Origin: Telopea speciosissima
Lineage: Eukaryota; Streptophyta; Magnoliopsida; Proteales; Proteaceae
Reading direction: 5' to 3'
Assembly: GCF_018873765.1 (NCBI RefSeq)
Contig: NC_057924.1
Location: forward strand, 10,069,001-10,133,000
Length of the DNA stretch: 64,000 nt
Shown here: one piece after another, positions 60,401 to 64,000 of the stretch
Layout: each line of letters starts with the position of its first letter
Numbering within the stretch: position 1 is the first letter of the stretch
Notes under the pieces: model-generated
Databases searched by the model: none
Told to the model about the DNA's origin: nothing
What the model saw: only the letters and a program-made list of their open reading frames with translations
Translations under genes and position numbers: made by a program

Positions 60401-63400
60401 GTGTCTGGACAGGAAGGCTGATGAATCATACTATGTTGGACCATGAAACGAGAAAATGGGTCCAAAAAAAAAAATATATCTTTGGCATTGTCACTTCGTG
60501 GGATACAAATAGATTAATTAAATAGAGTCTGAATTGCAACAACGAATGCATAAAAAATTGAAAATAATTCAGAACTACTTTTCATTAAATAAAACCAAGT
60601 GACTCTGGAATAGTCATCAACAAAAGAACAAAGTATTTAAATCCCAACCTAGAAACAATTAGATAAGGACCCCACACGTCGGAATGAACTAAAGTAAAAG
60701 GGTGCACAGACTGTTTATTGACACTAGGGGAATAACTCACACGATGGAGCTTCCTAAACTGACACAACTCATACTCTAAACTAGAAAGAGAACTGAAACG
60801 ATGATCAAGTCTTTTTAAACTCTTCAATGATGGATGACCAAGACGATGACACAACACTCGAGCAGGCAACGGAAGGAGAATCTTCAAGTAGAAGCAGCCG
60901 CACAATTCATGTCCTCTACCAATCATCTTCTTCGTCATAAGATCCTAAAAAACACACGAATCAAGGTAAAAGGTTATTGACCAATTGTATGCTTTAGTAA
61001 GTTTACTAACAAACAAGTGGTTAAAAGGAAATTCTGGTAGGTAAAGAACGGAAGACAAAAGACAAAGAAGAATTGAGATGAACAGTTCCAGTGCCATTGA
61101 ACTTTGCTAACGAACCATCAGCCAAAGTAACACTGGAGGAAGAATTGTGAAAGGAGGAAAATATCTCTGAAACACCGGACATGTGATCGGGTGCACTTGA
61201 ATCAATAATCCGGGGACGAGAAGAAGATGAGAGACATGCAGTGGCATTACCTGTTTGGACAAAAGTAGCAATGGGGGGTTGAGAGGGCTGAGAAATCTGA
61301 AACTGATTATACTATGCATATTCTTCATTTGTCATCATAACCATCTTACCCTCAGATAGTTGAGATTGTGTGGCAGACTCAATACTAGCAGCTGAATTGG
61401 CACACTGTTGCTGAGGTGGTTTGCCATGAAGTTTCCAACAAAAACGTTGAATATGCCTTGGTTGGCCACAATGATGACACATTCACACAGAGCTTGAACT
61501 GTCTGAAGGAGTTTGAGTACCAGAATTTTGTCCTCTGCCATAACCATGACCAGTCCCACAACTACGTGTGCCACCACGACCTCCTCCACAATTATTGTTC
61601 TGGGACACAAGATCTTAATTATCAACGGTTGTAGTATCACAGGAACCCTCTCGAGATACCCGTAGAACTCGGAAAAAGGTATCTGCGAGAGAGGCTACCT
61701 TTTCACCGCCAATAATCTGAGAATGAACAGAATCATATTCCTGTCCAAGACCACCCAAAAAGCCCATAACTGCCAGTTGTTCCCTCTGGCCCCGCATCTG
61801 TTTCGCATCAGCACTTATAGGAAGTAAAGAATTCAAGTCTTCATACATCTGTTTAAAACCAGGAAAGTATTGAGTCAGAGGACAACCCTTCTGATCAGCA
61901 CGATAAAATTCCTGTGACAACTCATACATATGGGAAAGATTATTCTATCCTGAATATAAAATATTCAAGTACTTCCACAACTCCTTCATAGTATCAATGT
62001 TAGTAACAAGATCAACGATATGATTTTCCATAGAATTCAACATCTGCTCAAAATTTGTGCATTAATGGTGTCCCATGATGTATCCGTTGCAGGCTTAGTC
62101 TCCTATCAGGTGATTCTGTTGGTCGCGGCCTGTAAAGACCAATTGAACAACCTTCTTCCATTGCTAGAAATTATTAATACCTTCTAGCTTCTTCTCAGTA
62201 ATCTGATTAGATGATGAAGAGTTGAAGACACAAACTCAGTCACCATATTCTTTGCGTATGCCATTGTCCTCACGTCACAGACAACTCAATAACCAAAATT
62301 CGCAACTCCAAACAATCGATCACCCCCAAAAATATCACGAACCAGCAACTATTGATAGTATCAGCACCCAAAAAGCATACCAGCCCCCAAAACTCGATCA
62401 ATCAACTCCAAACAAACAAATCAGTATACCATGGTGCTTGTAGGGGGGTGAAAACACCCCCTCTTAATGTAGTTGCAACCTCTGGTTTGAGTCAGTTACA
62501 ATTCAATCAAAGAAAAGAGAGAAAACGAAGTAGAACTCAATCTTGATTGGATGTGTAGCAGTACTTAAAGATCTTGCTCTGATACCATGTAAATAATAAA
62601 GGAGGAGGAGTGAGAAGAGAGAGATGGTAGAGGCTGCTGCAACTATGGGAGTCACAATTGTTGAGTTATGACTCCCCCAATCTATTCAATATATAGAGTC
62701 ATAAACCAATTACATAACCACCACAATGGGGCTGACCTAATAAAGGGTAAAAAGGGAAGAAGCAAACCAAAAACAGAAAAGAGGGAAGAAGTTCTCTCCC
62801 CCTCAACCCGATAATTCCTAACAATAGATGACCATAACTAACACCTAGCAACTTTAATCGTATATATTATACATGTTTGTAATGTTTCGTGAAACAACCG
62901 AAACTTTTCGGATATTTCTGCAGTTCGACTGAAATTTCGATTGAAACCTGGTATTCTTTCTGAATCGCATGTAGTTTCGTTTTGAGCCAACTCGAAACTG
63001 AAACATTTCTTCCAAATTTCGGTTTTTTGACTAAAATTTCAAACCTTGTTCTGCCATGACCAAGATCAGAAGGCCAATCAGAATTTTGATTACTTGGCTG
63101 GAAACCTGGAGCACTCATTTTAGTTTCAAAATATCAGTCAATGATTAATTTATCAATTATATTATTGAAATGTTCTGACTCATTAAATGTAGTTAAGCTA
63201 TTGATGGATTTATATTGATCATTAAAGTCTGCATTTAGTGGCCAGTTCTTATTGCCATAAATGTTATATTTTGTACTTTGGTGTCAGGGCAACCTTTCTG
63301 CAATTGATATTCTCTCTGCGTGCAATCTTGTGAACTATTTTGGGAAAATGAATCTTGGAGGATCTGGTGTTGGTCAGATCACCCTCTATCCTATTCTTAT

Positions 63401-63849
63401 CAGGAAGGTTTGTCACAATGAGCTTTTACTGATGGGAGTGTGCATTTACTTATCTAATAGCTTAAAGATCTTATAGATTTCTCTACTGGAAGTATTTCTT
63501 TAAATTCTTCAACCATTACAGAATGGTATAAATTATAAAATTCTTATGATTTAAAAATTTCTTCTTCTGTATGGGTTTTAGGGTTCAACAGCCATGGCTC
63601 CGTATGGCCTTGGTAACATCAGGGATGAAAGGCTCAATAGGATGTTCCAGGTACTTCCCGCTGTAAGACTTGATACAAATCTTTATCATCTCTGTGGAGA
63701 GACTTTTCCCAATGCTATTTCTAGCATATTTGATGGATTTATTAAATGATGCCTCAGACACCACATGCTGTGCAATGGATACGGCCTGAATCGAAAGAAG
63801 GGTTCCCAGTGTCAGATTGGTTCAACATTCTGGTACTCCATCAAAATAG
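51499..63849 (+). CDS. MRE11: MRE11 double-strand-break repair nuclease, 5' part
   Basis: Exons seen: 51499..51634, 51738..51895, 53619..53709, 63288..63407, 63582..63650, 63758..63849; the gene continues past the window. MRE11 is the Mn-dependent phosphoesterase of the MRN complex. About 219 N-terminal residues are present. Motif I TDCHLGY, motif [10 protein letters not shown] and the later VLHQNR are intact. Motif III reads HGNYDDP where the family has HGNHDDP (codon TAC at 53689-53691). Exon 4 starts GNLSAIDIL where DNLSAIDIL is usual. A usable ATG lies at 51506, but the acceptor tttcag just before 51499 and the residues RED (family MSREDF) suggest a short upstream exon not identified. Intron 3 is 9.6 kb, filled with transposons. 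The reading frame is kept across all six exons. Functional status uncertain. Confidence 0.9.
51896..53618. other. MRE11 intron 2 with insertions
   Basis: A 1.7-kb intron. Besides the copia fragment at 52505-52800 it has an LTR-like segment at about 52895-53310, with sequence such as gatttaacatggttcacata and gatctctcaagaacaccc that resembles LTR ends of plant elements. This second call is weak. Confidence 0.4.
52505..52800 (+). mobile_element. Ty1/copia RNase H fragment (fossil)
   Basis: Reads [20 protein letters not shown], then [12 protein letters not shown] and [10 protein letters not shown], the RNase H end of a copia polyprotein. Broken, without its own LTRs, lying in MRE11 intron 2 in the sense direction. 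Old. Confidence 0.75.
53710..54858. other. MRE11 intron 3, left part
   Basis: About 53.9-54.84 kb looks like inserted sequence, GC-richer in the middle and purine-rich at 54680-54800 (aga/gaa tract). No family recognised. Confidence 0.35.
54859..56797. mobile_element. MULE-like non-autonomous element in MRE11 intron 3
   Basis: Inverted ends of about 90-100 bp: the left gagtaaattatactgacctc mirrors the right end, with ga(c/t)a(a/t)(a/t)tac(a/c)c and cagacctcccctg-type blocks. The flanking 9-mers tatttttaa (54850-54858) and tatttctaa (56798-56806) differ at one base, a Mutator-type target duplication. The 1.94-kb interior has no transposase. It includes two related segments with accgtttcacctaa/gaagctcgaactgtta (about 55520 and 55716). 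Confidence 0.8.
56942..62823 (-). mobile_element. Ty1/copia element, old, reversed in MRE11 intron 3 (fossil)
   Basis: LTRs at 62588-62823 (5') and 56942-57217 (3') are flanked by the 5-bp duplication ataga. The primer-binding site complement gctctgatacca abuts the 5' LTR, and a polypurine tract complement (ctccccctcaa) abuts the 3' LTR. On the minus strand the order is gag with a zinc knuckle (about 62.1-61.4 kb), protease, integrase ([14 protein letters not shown], about 60.4 kb), reverse transcriptase and RNase H (about 59.6-58.5 kb). It is broken many times over. The LTRs differ by roughly 5-7 percent plus indels, so it is much older than the element at 33887. The stretch at about 57250-58440 does not fit the element and is probably a nested insertion. 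Confidence 0.9.
58262..58352 (-). mobile_element. SINE 3' fragment, Au-like, nested
   Basis: On the minus strand ggaggctgcgtacatttgac is followed by cgggagccttgtgcactggg and a T run, the Au-type SINE 3' end. It lies in the inserted segment inside the reversed copia element. Confidence 0.6.
62824..63287. other. MRE11 intron 3, right end
   Basis: 62860-63060 is rich in gaaatttc/gaaacttt inverted motifs (cgaaac, gtttcg) and may be another old MITE. The last part is ordinary intron leading to the acceptor ggtgtcag at 63281-63287. Confidence 0.35.
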
Positions 63850-64000
63850 GTACACATTGTTCTAGAGGTGGAAATGAAGAGCATTGTTTGGGAGCATATT
63901 TAAAATTACAGTACTTACTATGTTCACCCATCCACTTTTATGATCGGTAGAGTAAAGTCAAACCCTAAAAATGCAATAAATGAGCATTTCTTGCCACGGT

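Overview
The window is nuclear DNA from a flowering plant, most likely a dicot or another non-grass angiosperm. It is AT-rich, with GT-AG introns, plant-specific gene families and dense transposon debris. I see five intact or apparently intact gene models, one of which runs off the right edge. The rest is gene fragments, DNA-transposon derivatives, SINEs, a LINE remnant and LTR-element fossils. I found no rRNA, tRNA, CRISPR or bacterial feature.

Left part (1-8 kb): a two-exon dynein light chain of the LC8 type (+) faces a three-exon TIR1/AFB auxin-receptor F-box gene (-). Middle-left (8-26 kb) is repeat-dominated. It holds a 1.74-kb Pack-MULE-like element carrying an FCS-like zinc-finger (FLZ) gene and a DUF538 piece, a second long-inverted-repeat element, a hAT-like MITE, SINEs, several other MITEs and a broken LanC-like (GCR2/LANCL) gene end.

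26-30 kb: a complete nine-exon SnRK2 protein kinase of the ABA-activated type, with ABRE-like motifs upstream. 30-40 kb: a miniature LTR element (TRIM), a LINE 3' end, and a very young Ty1/copia element sitting inside a MITE. 40-44 kb: a complete six-exon ribosomal protein eS6 gene with site II and telo-box promoter motifs.

44-50 kb: the second hAT-like MITE copy, a MULE-like element with inverted repeats of over 400 bp that contain a gene fragment, and other MITEs. 50-64 kb: an orphan last exon of a class III peroxidase (-), then MRE11 (+), the nuclease of the MRE11-RAD50-NBS1 DNA-repair complex. MRE11 is cut by the window end. Its third intron has swollen to about 9.6 kb with a MULE-like element (9-bp target duplication) and an old, reversed copia element that itself holds further insertions.

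Points most worth a second look: the MRE11 phosphoesterase motif III reads GNYD instead of GNHD, the histidine mutated in classic nuclease-dead alleles. The TIR1/AFB protein has a TIR1-like F-box but an AFB4/5-type auxin pocket. The Pack-MULE-like element carries a nearly whole FLZ gene with an altered fourth zinc ligand. Family assignments rest on remembered family sequences; no database search was run.
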